Positions 53,890 through 62,811 of a stretch of 64,000 nucleotides of DNA are shown here, piece after piece. The stretch comes from CAVXJN01 sp963773585. GTDB taxonomy: Bacteria > Pseudomonadota > Gammaproteobacteria > JASBUN01. The position numbers and the translations under genes are program-made. A model generated the notes under the pieces. That model was not told the origin of the DNA, made no database searches, and saw nothing but the letters and a program-made list of their open reading frames with translations. The stretch covers positions 39,316 to 103,315 of the forward strand of contig CAVZBR010000014.1 in the NCBI GenBank assembly GCA_963773585.1. The letters run 5' to 3'. How positions within the stretch are numbered: position 1 is the first letter of the stretch; every line of letters starts with the position of its first letter.

Positions 53890-54516
53890 ATGTCCAAGAA
53901 CGTAGTACGAACGATCGTTGCGCTGGTACTATTTTGCTGCATGGGGGCGGCGAGTGCCGGCGCTCTGCAGCAGTTGCGCGATTTTCATCAGCAGGTCCGG
54001 AATTTCCATGCGCGTTTCGATCAGGACGTCATCGGCAGCGAAGGCTCGGTGTTGCAGGCGTCGAGCGGCGAGGTCTGGCTACAGCGGCCGGATCGTTTCC
54101 GCTGGGACTATGGCAAGCCGTATCCGCAGCTTATCGTCAGCGATGGCAGCAAGCTTTGGGTGTACGACAGCGAACTGGAGCAGGTTACGGTCAAGCGCCT
54201 CGATCAGGCGGTCGGGAATGCGCCGGCGCTGGTACTGAGCGGCAAGCACCCCCTGGAGCAGGATTTCGATATCCGCCAACTAGCGGACCGGGACGGGCTG
54301 AGCTGGGTGGAACTGACGCCCAAAAAGCCGGAGGCCGATTTCAAGAACGTCCAGCTCGGTTTCGGCGACGACTTGCAGCGCATGGTACTGCACGACAACT
54401 TCGGCCAAACTACCCATATCCGCTTCAGCGACGTGCGCCGTAATCAGCATCTTGATCCGTCCTTATTCCGCTTCGAGGTACCCGATGGGGTCGAAGTCGT
54501 CGGAGAGATCCGCTAG
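53890..54516 (+). CDS. lolA: Outer-membrane lipoprotein carrier LolA
   Basis: LolA carries lipoproteins across the periplasm from LolCDE to LolB. The 208-residue protein has a signal peptide ending near GAASAGA and the LolA core, including QASSGEVWLQRPDRFRWDYG and SDGSKLWVYDSELEQVTV. It lies 74 bases after ftsK and overlaps nothing; rarA follows. Confidence 0.94.
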   Translation: MSKNVVRTIVALVLFCCMGAASAGALQQLRDFHQQVRNFHARFDQDVIGSEGSVLQASSGEVWLQRPDRFRWDYGKPYPQLIVSDGSKLWVYDSELEQVTVKRLDQAVGNAPALVLSGKHPLEQDFDIRQLADRDGLSWVELTPKKPEADFKNVQLGFGDDLQRMVLHDNFGQTTHIRFSDVRRNQHLDPSLFRFEVPDGVEVVGEIR

Positions 54517-54520
54517 AAGG

Positions 54521-55894
54521 ATGAACCGCCCGTCGTTACCCCGCATGTCTACCCGATCGCTTATGGCCACGTCGACGCAGACACAGGATTTTCGCCCTCT
54601 TGCCGACCGTATGCGGCCGCGCACGCTGGATGAATTCATCGGTCAGGAGCACATCCTGGGACCGGGCAAACCGCTGCGGCTCGCTCTGGAAGCGGGAAAA
54701 TTACATTCGATGTTGTTGTGGGGGCCTCCCGGCACGGGCAAGACCACGTTGGCACGAATGATCGCGCAGCTGGGCAATGCCGAGTTTCTGAGCGTCTCCG
54801 CAGTGTTGTCCGGGGTCAAGGAAATCCGCGCTGCGATTGAGCGGGCGCGCGAGATTCGCGCCGTCGAACAACGTCGTACGTTGCTGTTTGTCGACGAAGT
54901 TCATCGCTTCAATAAGGCGCAACAGGATGCGTTCCTGCCCCACGTTGAAGACGGAACGGTAACGTTCATCGGTGCGACGACGGAAAATCCGTCCTTCGAG
55001 CTGAACAATGCGTTGCTGTCGCGCGCGCGCGTGTACGTGCTCCGACGTCTGCAGGACGCGCACACCCGTGCGATCATCGACCGTGCCTTGGCAGATGAGG
55101 ATCGCGGCCTGGGTGAACGGGCGCTCGAGGTCGACGAGGCATGTCGCGACTTGTTGGCGCAAGCGGCGGACGGCGATGCCCGGCGCGCGCTCAATCTGCT
55201 GGAGGTCGCAGCCGATCTGGCGCAGACGGTGGATGGCCGCGAGATGGTCACCGAAGGTGTGGTGCAGGAAGTCGTCGCCGAAGGTGTGCGGCGTTTCGAC
55301 AAAGGCGGAGACAGCTTCTACGATCAGATTTCGGCGTTGCACAAATCCGTGCGCGGTTCCGCGCCAGACGCGGCACTTTATTGGTTGGCGCGGATGCTGG
55401 ACGGGGGTTGCGATCCGCTCTATATCGCCCGGCGCGTGGTGCGTATGGCGAGCGAGGACATCGGCAACGCCGATCCGCGGGCGCTGGGAATCGCCCTCGA
55501 CGCGTGGCAGGTGCACGAACGGCTCGGCAGTCCCGAGGGCGATTTGGCAATCGCCCAGGCGGTCGTGTATCTGGCGTGCGCGGCGAAGAGCAATGCAGTG
55601 TACACCGCATTCGGCGCAGCGATGGATGACGTGCGCCGGCATGGTTCCGAGGAAGTGCCGGTGCACCTTCGCAATGCACCGACCCGATTGATGAAGGAAC
55701 TCGGGTACGGCCACGCGTATCGGTACGCACACGATGAGCCGGAGGCATACGCAGCAGGCGAGCATTATTTTCCGGAGGCCATGGGTGAGCGGCGCTATTA
55801 TCATCCGGTGCCCCGCGGGCTTGAAATCAAGATCGCGGAAAAACTGCAATATCTCCAGGCACTCGATAAAGCAAAGAAGGACGCGGCGTCGTGA
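54521..55894 (+). CDS. rarA: Replication-associated recombination protein RarA
   Basis: RarA (MgsA) is an AAA+ ATPase of the clamp-loader clade that acts at stalled forks. The 457-residue reading from 54521 has Walker A GPPGTGKT (68-75), DEVHRFNKAQQDAF, sensor motifs and the C-terminal tetramerisation region. ATG codons at 54545 and 54563 are alternatives; the latter gives MATSTQTQDFRPL, closer in length to E. coli RarA. Confidence 0.94.
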   Translation: MNRPSLPRMSTRSLMATSTQTQDFRPLADRMRPRTLDEFIGQEHILGPGKPLRLALEAGKLHSMLLWGPPGTGKTTLARMIAQLGNAEFLSVSAVLSGVKEIRAAIERAREIRAVEQRRTLLFVDEVHRFNKAQQDAFLPHVEDGTVTFIGATTENPSFELNNALLSRARVYVLRRLQDAHTRAIIDRALADEDRGLGERALEVDEACRDLLAQAADGDARRALNLLEVAADLAQTVDGREMVTEGVVQEVVAEGVRRFDKGGDSFYDQISALHKSVRGSAPDAALYWLARMLDGGCDPLYIARRVVRMASEDIGNADPRALGIALDAWQVHERLGSPEGDLAIAQAVVYLACAAKSNAVYTAFGAAMDDVRRHGSEEVPVHLRNAPTRLMKELGYGHAYRYAHDEPEAYAAGEHYFPEAMGERRYYHPVPRGLEIKIAEKLQYLQALDKAKKDAAS

Positions 55895-55916
55895 CGCGAA
55901 CACTGGGGGGCGAGGC

Positions 55917-56294
55917 TTGATCATTCAACTATTGGCAATTGCCCTCGGCGGCGCAGCGGGGGCACTGCTGCGTTTCGGTGTCGTAACCGTTGTCGCCGTG
56001 TCCGACGGACGCACCTTTCCCTACGGCACCATGGCGGCGAACGTGTTCGGTTGCCTGACCATGGGCGTGCTATACGTATTGTTTTTCGAGCGCATGGCGG
56101 TGAGTCCGGAACTGCGCGCAGCGTTGCTGGTGGGCCTGCTCGGTGCGTTTACGACCTTTTCGTCATTTTCGATCGAGACGCTGCTGTTGGTGGAAAACGG
56201 TGAAAATGCGCGCGCACTGCTGAACGTCGCGCTGAGCGTTTTCCTGTGTCTCGGCGCCACCTGGTTGGGAATGGTAGCGGGACGACAATTATGA
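55917..56294 (+). CDS. crcB: Fluoride efflux channel CrcB/Fluc
   Basis: CrcB exports fluoride as a dual-topology dimer. TTG at 55917 is the probable start, with GGGGGGCGAGG upstream, giving 125 residues and four helices. Conserved segments are GGAAGALLRFG, ANVFGC (pore Asn) and GAFTTFSSFS (phenylalanine ladder). No fluoride riboswitch is visible upstream, since rarA ends 22 bases before. It overlaps the DUF190 gene by ATGA. Confidence 0.92.
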   Translation: MIIQLLAIALGGAAGALLRFGVVTVVAVSDGRTFPYGTMAANVFGCLTMGVLYVLFFERMAVSPELRAALLVGLLGAFTTFSSFSIETLLLVENGENARALLNVALSVFLCLGATWLGMVAGRQL

Positions 56295-56602
56295 AGAACG
56301 TGGATGTGGTCATGGTACGCATATACCTAACCGAGGCAAAAGCGCATATGCGCACGCTGATGGCACAGTTGCACGACCAGGAAAAGGTGTGCGGCGTGAC
56401 TGTGTTTCGGGGCATATCGGGCTTCGGCAAGAGCGGCAAGGTGCATTCGTCCACGCTGCTGGAGATGTCGCTCGACTTGCCCGTGGTGGTGGAGTTCTTC
56501 GATACCCCCGACAAGGTCGAAAAGATACTCGAACATCTGAATACTTTCATCGATCCGGGCCATATCGTAAGCTGGCCGGCCCGCGTCAACGTTGCAGACT
56601 GA
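56291..56602 (+). CDS. DUF190 domain protein
   Basis: The 103-residue PII-like ferredoxin-fold protein (DUF190) has VRIYLTEAKAHMRTLMAQL, the GVTVFRGISGFGKSGKVH segment and DLPVVVEFFDTPDKV. DUF190 genes often accompany crcB and are thought to sense or modulate fluoride export. The ATG overlaps the crcB stop; serS follows after six bases. Confidence 0.88.
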   Translation: MKNVDVVMVRIYLTEAKAHMRTLMAQLHDQEKVCGVTVFRGISGFGKSGKVHSSTLLEMSLDLPVVVEFFDTPDKVEKILEHLNTFIDPGHIVSWPARVNVAD

Positions 56603-56608
56603 TCCGAT

Positions 56609-57886
56609 ATGCTCGACCCCAAGCTCCTTCGCGCCGATCCCGGTGAAATTGCCGCGCTGCTGAACAAGCGCGGTTTCGAATTCGATGTCGAACGTTTCCA
56701 GGCGCTCGAAACACGCCGCAAGCATTTGCAGGTCGAAACCCAGGACCTTCAAAACGAGCGCAATACCAGGTCCAAGTCCATTGGCAAGGCCAAAGCCAGC
56801 GGCGAAGATATCCAGCCGCTGCTGGATCAGGTGGCGCAGCTGGGTGATCGGCTGAAAGCGGCCGAAGCCGAACTGATCACGCTACAAGAGGAATTGCAGG
56901 CGCTGCAATTGGAGATCCCAAACCTGCCTCACCAATCGGTGCCCGACGGTGACAGTGAGGCCGACAATATCGAAGTGCGACGCTGGGGTGAACTGCCGGC
57001 GTTCGATTTCGAACCGCGCGACCATGTCGATCTTGGCGCGGGGTTGGGAATGCTGGACGGCGAGACAGCGGCCAAACTCACGGGCTCGCGATTCGTTGTT
57101 TTGCGCGGCCCCTTGGCCCGGCTGCAACGGGCGCTGACCCAGTTCATGCTCGACCTCCATACCGGCGACCACGGCTACGAAGAAGTGTACGTCCCCTACA
57201 TGGTGAATGCCGAAAGCTTGCGCGGTACCGGGCAACTGCCGAAATTTGAACAGGATCTGTTCGCATTGCGGGGCGAATTTGATTATTACCTGATTCCGAC
57301 CGCCGAAGTGCCGGTCACCAACATGGCGCGGGACGAAATCCTGGATGCCAAGCAGCTACCTTGCCGCCGCGTAGCCCACACGCCTTGTTTCAGATCAGAA
57401 GCCGGTTCATACGGCAAAGACACCCGGGGCATGATTCGGCAACATCAATTCGAAAAGGTCGAACTGGTGCAGTTGGTGCGACCGGAAGATTCTTACCGAG
57501 CGCTGGAAGCGCTGACCGGCCACGCCGAGGAAGTGCTCAAGCGCCTGGGACTGCCGTACCGTGTAGTCAGCCTCTGTGCCGGCGACATGGGGTTTTCCGC
57601 CGCCAAAACATACGATCTCGAAGTGTGGTTGCCGGGGCAATCCGCCTATCGGGAAATCTCGTCCTGCAGCAACTTCGGGGATTTTCAGGCTCGCCGCATG
57701 CAGGCCCGGTGGCGCAATCCCGAGACCGGCAAGCCGGAACTGTTGCACACCCTGAATGGCTCCGGACTCGCCGTGGGCCGCGCGCTGGTGGCAGTTATGG
57801 AGAACTACCAGCAGGCCGACGGCAGCATCCGCGTGCCAGAGGCGCTGGCGCCCTATATGGGCGGCCTCGCCACCATCGGCCGCTGA
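56609..57886 (+). CDS. serS: Seryl-tRNA synthetase
   Basis: SerS charges tRNA-Ser and, with SelA, starts selenocysteine synthesis if present. The 425-residue class II enzyme has the N-terminal coiled-coil arm (about 30-100), motif 2 around FRSEAGSYGKDTRGMIRQHQ, and motif 3 in GSGLAVGRALVAVMENYQ. It is the final gene of the rarA-crcB-DUF190-serS run. Confidence 0.97.
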   Translation: MLDPKLLRADPGEIAALLNKRGFEFDVERFQALETRRKHLQVETQDLQNERNTRSKSIGKAKASGEDIQPLLDQVAQLGDRLKAAEAELITLQEELQALQLEIPNLPHQSVPDGDSEADNIEVRRWGELPAFDFEPRDHVDLGAGLGMLDGETAAKLTGSRFVVLRGPLARLQRALTQFMLDLHTGDHGYEEVYVPYMVNAESLRGTGQLPKFEQDLFALRGEFDYYLIPTAEVPVTNMARDEILDAKQLPCRRVAHTPCFRSEAGSYGKDTRGMIRQHQFEKVELVQLVRPEDSYRALEALTGHAEEVLKRLGLPYRVVSLCAGDMGFSAAKTYDLEVWLPGQSAYREISSCSNFGDFQARRMQARWRNPETGKPELLHTLNGSGLAVGRALVAVMENYQQADGSIRVPEALAPYMGGLATIGR

Positions 57887-57989
57887 CGGCTATCCCGAAT
57901 AGAATATACAGCCGCCGTGGGAATTGTCGGATAATTCAACAATTAGCCCGTAAGGTGGTGGTGACGCCGTGGGCGCCCGAGGCAGCGTT

Positions 57990-59414
57990 ATGGACTTTTT
58001 CCCGATCTTTCTGAACCTCAAGGACCGACGTTGTCTGGTGGTCGGTGGCGGCGAGGTGGCGGCCCGCAAGGCGGCCGCGTTGCGGGCCGCCGGCGCGCGG
58101 GTCACGCTGGTCGCCCCGAAAATTTCTGCAGAGGTCGCGCGCATGAGCGAGCGCGGCGAAATCGAACTGCGCCAAGGGCAATATCAGGAAGCCGATGCGG
58201 AAGACTGCACGTTGGTCATCGCCGCCACGGACGATGCCGAGGTCAACCGCCGAATTTCCGCCGCGTGCCAACGGCGCAACGTTCCGGTCAACGTGGTGGA
58301 CGATCCCAAACTCTGCAGCTTCATTGTGCCGTCGATGATCGACCGTTCGCCAGTGCAGATCGCAGTTTCAACCGGCGGCGCTTCGCCGGTATTGGCGCGC
58401 ACCCTGCGGTCGCGGCTCGAGACGATGATCCCATCTGCATACGGCATGTTGGGCCGATTGCTGGAAGAGTATCGAGACAGCGCCAAGCGCGTGCTGCCGT
58501 CCGTGGACGAACGCCGTCAGTTCTGGGAAGACGTACTACAAGGGCCCATTACGGAGATGGCGTTTTCCGGCCAGGATTCGGCGGCGCGGAAAGCGTTGGA
58601 AGAAGCGCTGGAACGCGCCGGACGCGGCGAAGGGCAAAGTTGCGGAGAAGTCTACCTGGTCGGCGGAGGTCCCGGTGACCCGGATTTGCTTACCTTCCGT
58701 GCACTGCGGCTCATGCAACAAGCAGAGGTAATCGTACACGACAGATTGGTATCGCAAGAGGTGTTGGATCTGTGTCGGCGCGACGCGCAACGGATCTACG
58801 TCGGCAAGGAACGCAACAACCACGCTGTACCGCAGGAAGGTATCAATCAGCTACTGGTACGTTTGGCGAAGGAGGGCAAGCGCGTATGCCGTCTCAAGGG
58901 CGGTGACCCGTTCATCTTTGGTCGCGGTGGGGAAGAGATCGACACGCTGGCGGACGAAGGCATACCGTTTCAAGTGGTTCCGGCGATCACGGCCGCCTCG
59001 GGCGTGGCGTCTTATTCAGGAATCCCGTTGACCCACCGTGATTATTCCCAGGCCGTGGTTTTTACCACCGGCCACTTGAAAGACGGCACCATGAATCTGA
59101 ACTGGCAGATTCTGGCGCAGCCCAATCAGACGGTAGTATTTTACATGGGATTGCACGGCGTCGATATCATCTGCAAGGAACTCATTGCCCACGGCATGCC
59201 AACGAGTATGCCCATCGCACTGGTTCAGAAAGGCACCACGCGCGAACAACGAATCTTTACCGGAACCCTCGAGACCATGCCTTCGGTAGTGCATAACGCT
59301 GAGATCAAGCCGCCGACCCTGATTATTGTCGGCGAAGTGGTGAAGCTGCACGACAAACTCAAATGGTTCGATCCCGGTCACGAAGAACAGAAGGTATTCA
59401 TGCACAACGGCTAA
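57990..59414 (+). CDS. cysG: Siroheme synthase CysG (multifunctional)
   Basis: CysG turns uroporphyrinogen III into siroheme. The ATG at 57990 gives 474 residues. The N-terminal Met8-like part (dehydrogenase/ferrochelatase) has VVGGGEVAARKA (17-28); the C-terminal methyltransferase starts at VYLVGGGPGDPDLLTFRALR and includes GRGGEEIDTLADEGI and SVVHNAEIKPPTLIIVGEVV. Siroheme is needed for assimilatory sulfite/nitrite reductases and for DsrAB, whose accessory genes start 3 kb to the right. Confidence 0.95.
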   Translation: MDFFPIFLNLKDRRCLVVGGGEVAARKAAALRAAGARVTLVAPKISAEVARMSERGEIELRQGQYQEADAEDCTLVIAATDDAEVNRRISAACQRRNVPVNVVDDPKLCSFIVPSMIDRSPVQIAVSTGGASPVLARTLRSRLETMIPSAYGMLGRLLEEYRDSAKRVLPSVDERRQFWEDVLQGPITEMAFSGQDSAARKALEEALERAGRGEGQSCGEVYLVGGGPGDPDLLTFRALRLMQQAEVIVHDRLVSQEVLDLCRRDAQRIYVGKERNNHAVPQEGINQLLVRLAKEGKRVCRLKGGDPFIFGRGGEEIDTLADEGIPFQVVPAITAASGVASYSGIPLTHRDYSQAVVFTTGHLKDGTMNLNWQILAQPNQTVVFYMGLHGVDIICKELIAHGMPTSMPIALVQKGTTREQRIFTGTLETMPSVVHNAEIKPPTLIIVGEVVKLHDKLKWFDPGHEEQKVFMHNG

Positions 59415-59450
59415 AACAGCGCTTGAGATCGACGGCAATCGGGTTGTCGA

Positions 59451-59921
59451 TCACTGCGATTCGGGGCCGAGTTGCGCTTCAGTGACGTTGTCGGTAAAGA
59501 ACACTTCTGCGTCGTCAGCGTCCACCGGCTTTCCTTGCTGATCCACCAACGGTTGTTCGTAATCGTTCCAACCGCGCAGACCCGTTTTCAGCGACACAAC
59601 CGCGGTATAACCCATTTCCTGCAGTACTTTGGCAGCGAGTGCGCTTCGATTTCCCGACTTGCACATCAAGACCACTTCTTGATCGCGAGCCGAAACCAGT
59701 TCCGGGATCGTCTCCTGGTAACCCCAATCGCAGGCTGTTTCCAAAATACCGCGCGGCACGTTGATCGCGCCTTCGATGTGCATCGTGTCGAATTCGTAGG
59801 GTTCGCGGATGTCGACCATGATTGGTTTTTGTCGGTCCTTCAGTTTGTCTTCCAGGTCCCAAGGCAAGATTTCGGAAATTGCGGGCAGGACATCTTGTAT
59901 AAGGTCACGGTAGCGTTTCAT
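59451..59921 (-). CDS. Single-domain rhodanese-like sulfurtransferase
   Basis: The 156-residue protein is one rhodanese domain with a 30-residue helical lead. The active-site loop CKSGNRS carries the catalytic Cys87; DIREPYEFDTMHIEGAINVP and LKTGLRGW are typical. It is probably cytoplasmic. It converges with cysG and lies near narXL and dsrRN, so a sulfur-relay role in thiosulfate or stored-sulfur oxidation is plausible but inferred. Confidence 0.9.
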   Translation of the reverse strand: MKRYRDLIQDVLPAISEILPWDLEDKLKDRQKPIMVDIREPYEFDTMHIEGAINVPRGILETACDWGYQETIPELVSARDQEVVLMCKSGNRSALAAKVLQEMGYTAVVSLKTGLRGWNDYEQPLVDQQGKPVDADDAEVFFTDNVTEAQLGPESQ

Positions 59922-60001
59922 GGGTTGCTCTCAACTTTCGTGCGCCCGGAGTATGAGTGGAATTGCGTTTTGGATTCCAATTCGAAGTGCTGGGCAGGAT
60001 T

Positions 60002-60655
60002 CTATGAGCCATCCTTCTGACAAAGCTCCTGCTCGACGGCAATGACCGCAGCCTCGACCCGCGAATGCACATCCAGCTTGCGCAGTATGGCTTTGACGTG
60101 GAGTTTGACAGTGCCGTCGGAGATGCCGAGCAGCTTGGCGATCACTTTGTTGCTGTGACCTTCGGCCAAATGGCAGAGTATCTCCCGTTCGCGTGGGGTC
60201 AGTTCCGAGAACGGCGTCGGGTGCAGAACCTGCGGATTGTTGCCCTGTTGGACGACCTTGGCTAAAACCGCGGCCAGTTCTGGAGCGACCACCGTTTTGC
60301 CATCGACGATATCCTTGAGCGCGTTGACCAGCTCATCCGGATCCATATCCTTGAGGAGATAGCCCTGTGCACCATTGCGCAAAGATTCGATGAGGTCTCG
60401 TTCCTCGTTGCTGGTAGTCAGCATGACAATCGGAATTTCCAGCCCTTCATCCCGAAGCTGCCGCAGAACCTGAATTCCGTTGACGTCCGGCATGCGCATG
60501 TCGAGTAATACCACGTCCGGTTGCAGTTTGCGGGCCAGTTCTATTCCTTCGCGGCCGTCCCCGACCGACGCTACCACTTCGATTTCGCGGCGCTCGAGCA
60601 GGCCCTCGAGTCCGATGCGAAACAGCGCGTGGTCGTCCACAAGAAGTATGCGCAT
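60002..60655 (-). CDS. narL: NarL-type response regulator
   Basis: The 217-residue regulator has a receiver domain with phosphoacceptor Asp52 (LLDMRMPDVNG), the switch Thr in MLTTSNEE and Lys in LLKDMDPDE, then a LuxR-type helix-turn-helix (LTPREREILCHLAEGHSNKV, then DGTVKLHVKAILRKL). It matches NarL/NarP of the nitrate/nitrite system. It lies seven bases after the sensor kinase on the same strand. Confidence 0.9.
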   Translation of the reverse strand: MRILLVDDHALFRIGLEGLLERREIEVVASVGDGREGIELARKLQPDVVLLDMRMPDVNGIQVLRQLRDEGLEIPIVMLTTSNEERDLIESLRNGAQGYLLKDMDPDELVNALKDIVDGKTVVAPELAAVLAKVVQQGNNPQVLHPTPFSELTPREREILCHLAEGHSNKVIAKLLGISDGTVKLHVKAILRKLDVHSRVEAAVIAVEQELCQKDGS

Positions 60656-60662
60656 GCGATAC

Positions 60663-62327
60663 TCAGATCATTTCCAGCAAGTCGCGCTGTTCGTTTTCGT
60701 TGTAGCGGAACGTCAGCAACACCCGGGTGCCTTCGCCGGGTTCGCTTTCGATGCTCAGTTCACCCCCAAGCCGCCGAGCGCGCTCTTGCATGATCGACAG
60801 GCCTATGTGTTCTCCGGGTTTGCTTTCCAGAACGCGTTCACGCATGCCGATGCCATCGTCTTCAATGAGAACGGTGTTGGTACCGTCGCTGGCGGTGCGC
60901 AGCAATACCCTTACCGCATGTGCTTGGCTGTGTTTGCGCACATTGTTTAGAGATTCCTGCACGATGCGCAAAACCTGCATTTCGAGTACCGAGGGCAGGT
61001 TCTCAAGCTTCCATTGGTTTTGGAAAAATATCAGCATGCCGGCTTCCTTGCGGAAACGGTCGATAACCTTTTCCAATGCTGAAATCAGGCCCCGTTGATC
61101 GAATGGCGCACGGAAGTGACTGAGCAGTTCCCGCAGTTCCGTATAGGCCTCGTCGATCCCGTTTTTGATTTGCAGGACTTCCCGGCGCGCGTTGGCGTTG
61201 TCGCTGCTTTGCAATGTCTCGTCCAGCATGCGCACTTGAAAGCGCAAGCTGGCCAGCGTCTGAGCGAGGGAATCATGCAGTTCGTGCGATAACATGCTGC
61301 GCTCGCGGTGAATGGACAGGCGCTTGGATTCTTCATCGACCCGAGCTTTCTCGATGGCCATGCCCAGATGGCGTCCGATGCTGGTGAGGAGATCCTTGAT
61401 GTCTTCTCGACCGACGATTCCGGGTCGCGGCACGAACAGGTTATAGACGCCCAGAGTCTTGCCCCGGTATTGGAGAGGCACCGCCAGCATTTCGATATTT
61501 TCTTCCTCGAAGAAGGGCCTGCCCGCGAAGCGCCCGCATTGCTGGATGTTGGTCTGACTGTGGATCTCGCCCAGTGTCGCCGCTTTGCCACACAGACAGC
61601 GCTGAGTGGATATCAATTCCTCTTCCCGAACGATCTCTTCGTCGAGCCCGAGACTGGCCACCAGACGCATCCGATCGTCGTCGGTAAGAAGCCGCACCGT
61701 CGCCGCCTTGGCATTGGTGACTCCGGACAGCGTCAGCAAAAAGCGCTTTAACAAGTCATTGAGATCCCGCGACGTATTGATGCTCGCGGCGACATCGTAC
61801 AGGATCTCCAACGAGCGATTTTTGATTTCGGTACGGGCGGTCTGCTTACGTACCTCCGAGTCCATATCGCGAGACAAGCGCTTGAGTTCTTCGCCCAGAC
61901 TGTTGATGTCTTTTGCAAGGGAGGCGAACTCACCGCTGCGGGGTACCGGAATACGGGCCGAAAGATTTCCGCCACGCATCCGTAGCGCCCAGCCGCGAAG
62001 GTTCGTGAGCGGCTCCATCAACCGTTGCTGGGCCCGTACCAAGATCAGCGCGACCAGGGCACTTCCCAAAGCGAGCAACGCCAGCTGCATGACCAGAACC
62101 AGCGTGGCAGCGGCGCCGTTTACTGCGCGTTGCGCGAAGCTGGTGAGACAGAGTAGGGCAAGCACCCCCAACAGACTCGCCAGCGGGCCGAACAGGCCGC
62201 TGGAACGCAGCGTGCGAGTCCTGATGCGCAAGGTCGATGTCGCGGAATAGATCCGGTTGCGCCAATTGGCGCGCCCGGAACCGCGCGTGCGCCGTGAGAT
62301 GGGTTGGCGGTCGCTGGCAGTGGCCAC
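60663..62327 (-). CDS. narX: NarX-like sensor histidine kinase without periplasmic sensor domain
   Basis: The 554-residue kinase has two membrane helices (about 47-62 and 74-98) joined by only about 11 residues, a HAMP domain (100-155), a GAF-like domain (about 180-330) with Cys244, Cys246 and Cys264, a HisKA_3 domain with phosphoacceptor His351 in HELHDSLAQ, and an HATPase domain (IEDDGIGM). HAMP, GAF and kinase parts match NarX, but the periplasmic nitrate-binding helices with the P-box are missing. It is paired with narL. Confidence 0.87.
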   Translation of the reverse strand: MATASDRQPISRRTRGSGRANWRNRIYSATSTLRIRTRTLRSSGLFGPLASLLGVLALLCLTSFAQRAVNGAAATLVLVMQLALLALGSALVALILVRAQQRLMEPLTNLRGWALRMRGGNLSARIPVPRSGEFASLAKDINSLGEELKRLSRDMDSEVRKQTARTEIKNRSLEILYDVAASINTSRDLNDLLKRFLLTLSGVTNAKAATVRLLTDDDRMRLVASLGLDEEIVREEELISTQRCLCGKAATLGEIHSQTNIQQCGRFAGRPFFEEENIEMLAVPLQYRGKTLGVYNLFVPRPGIVGREDIKDLLTSIGRHLGMAIEKARVDEESKRLSIHRERSMLSHELHDSLAQTLASLRFQVRMLDETLQSSDNANARREVLQIKNGIDEAYTELRELLSHFRAPFDQRGLISALEKVIDRFRKEAGMLIFFQNQWKLENLPSVLEMQVLRIVQESLNNVRKHSQAHAVRVLLRTASDGTNTVLIEDDGIGMRERVLESKPGEHIGLSIMQERARRLGGELSIESEPGEGTRVLLTFRYNENEQRDLLEMI

Positions 62328-62455
62328 GTACGTGCTGCTCCCGGTCCGAAGACCCGGTATTAGAAGAACCCTAGTTTATATCAACAAGATAGCGGACGCA
62401 GCCAGGGTCTGGGACCTGGGCGAGCGGATCACTGCTTCGGGCCGCCACAGGAGGA

Positions 62456-62785
62456 TCAGCTTTTGCGCTTCTTACCGGATTTTGGCGGCACGTAGTGCGG
62501 GTCTGCGGGATTCATGAAAATGAATTCCTCCTTACCGGGCTCCATTTCAACAAAATCCATGATGCATTCGTCCAGGAGTTCAGCGCTGGCAGGGTCGATC
62601 AGCAACTCCACACCGTGCTGGTTTGAACTCAAATCGATATCTTTTTTCTGATCGAAGCCCATGCCGTACTCGATACTGCCGTCTTCCTTGTACTTGGCGG
62701 CGACGCGCAAGGGCATGCCTTCACAATTGGCCTGTTTCGCAGCTTCTGTCACTTGTGCGGCGGCGGATTCGGTCAAACTAAACAT
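62456..62785 (-). CDS. dsrR: DsrR, IscA-like protein lacking cluster-binding cysteines
   Basis: The 109-residue A-type/HesB fold protein has only Cys21 and Cys74 and lacks the C-terminal Cys-Gly-Cys of IscA. Its end, FIFMNPADPHYVPP, fits DsrR of Allochromatium vinosum as I remember it. DsrR is encoded in the reverse dsr operon and acts on its expression after transcription. The upstream gene is dsrN-like, which matches the dsrN-dsrR order. The start has GAGAGGACG upstream. Confidence 0.82.
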   Translation of the reverse strand: MFSLTESAAAQVTEAAKQANCEGMPLRVAAKYKEDGSIEYGMGFDQKKDIDLSSNQHGVELLIDPASAELLDECIMDFVEMEPGKEEFIFMNPADPHYVPPKSGKKRKS

Positions 62786-62811
62786 ACGTCGTCCTCTCGA
62801 TTGTGAACTGG

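Noticed and set aside
59427..59452. GATCGAC/GTCGATC inverted repeat between cysG and the rhodanese gene
   Set aside because: Seven-base stem, 12-base loop and no T-run; likely by chance or a weak stop.
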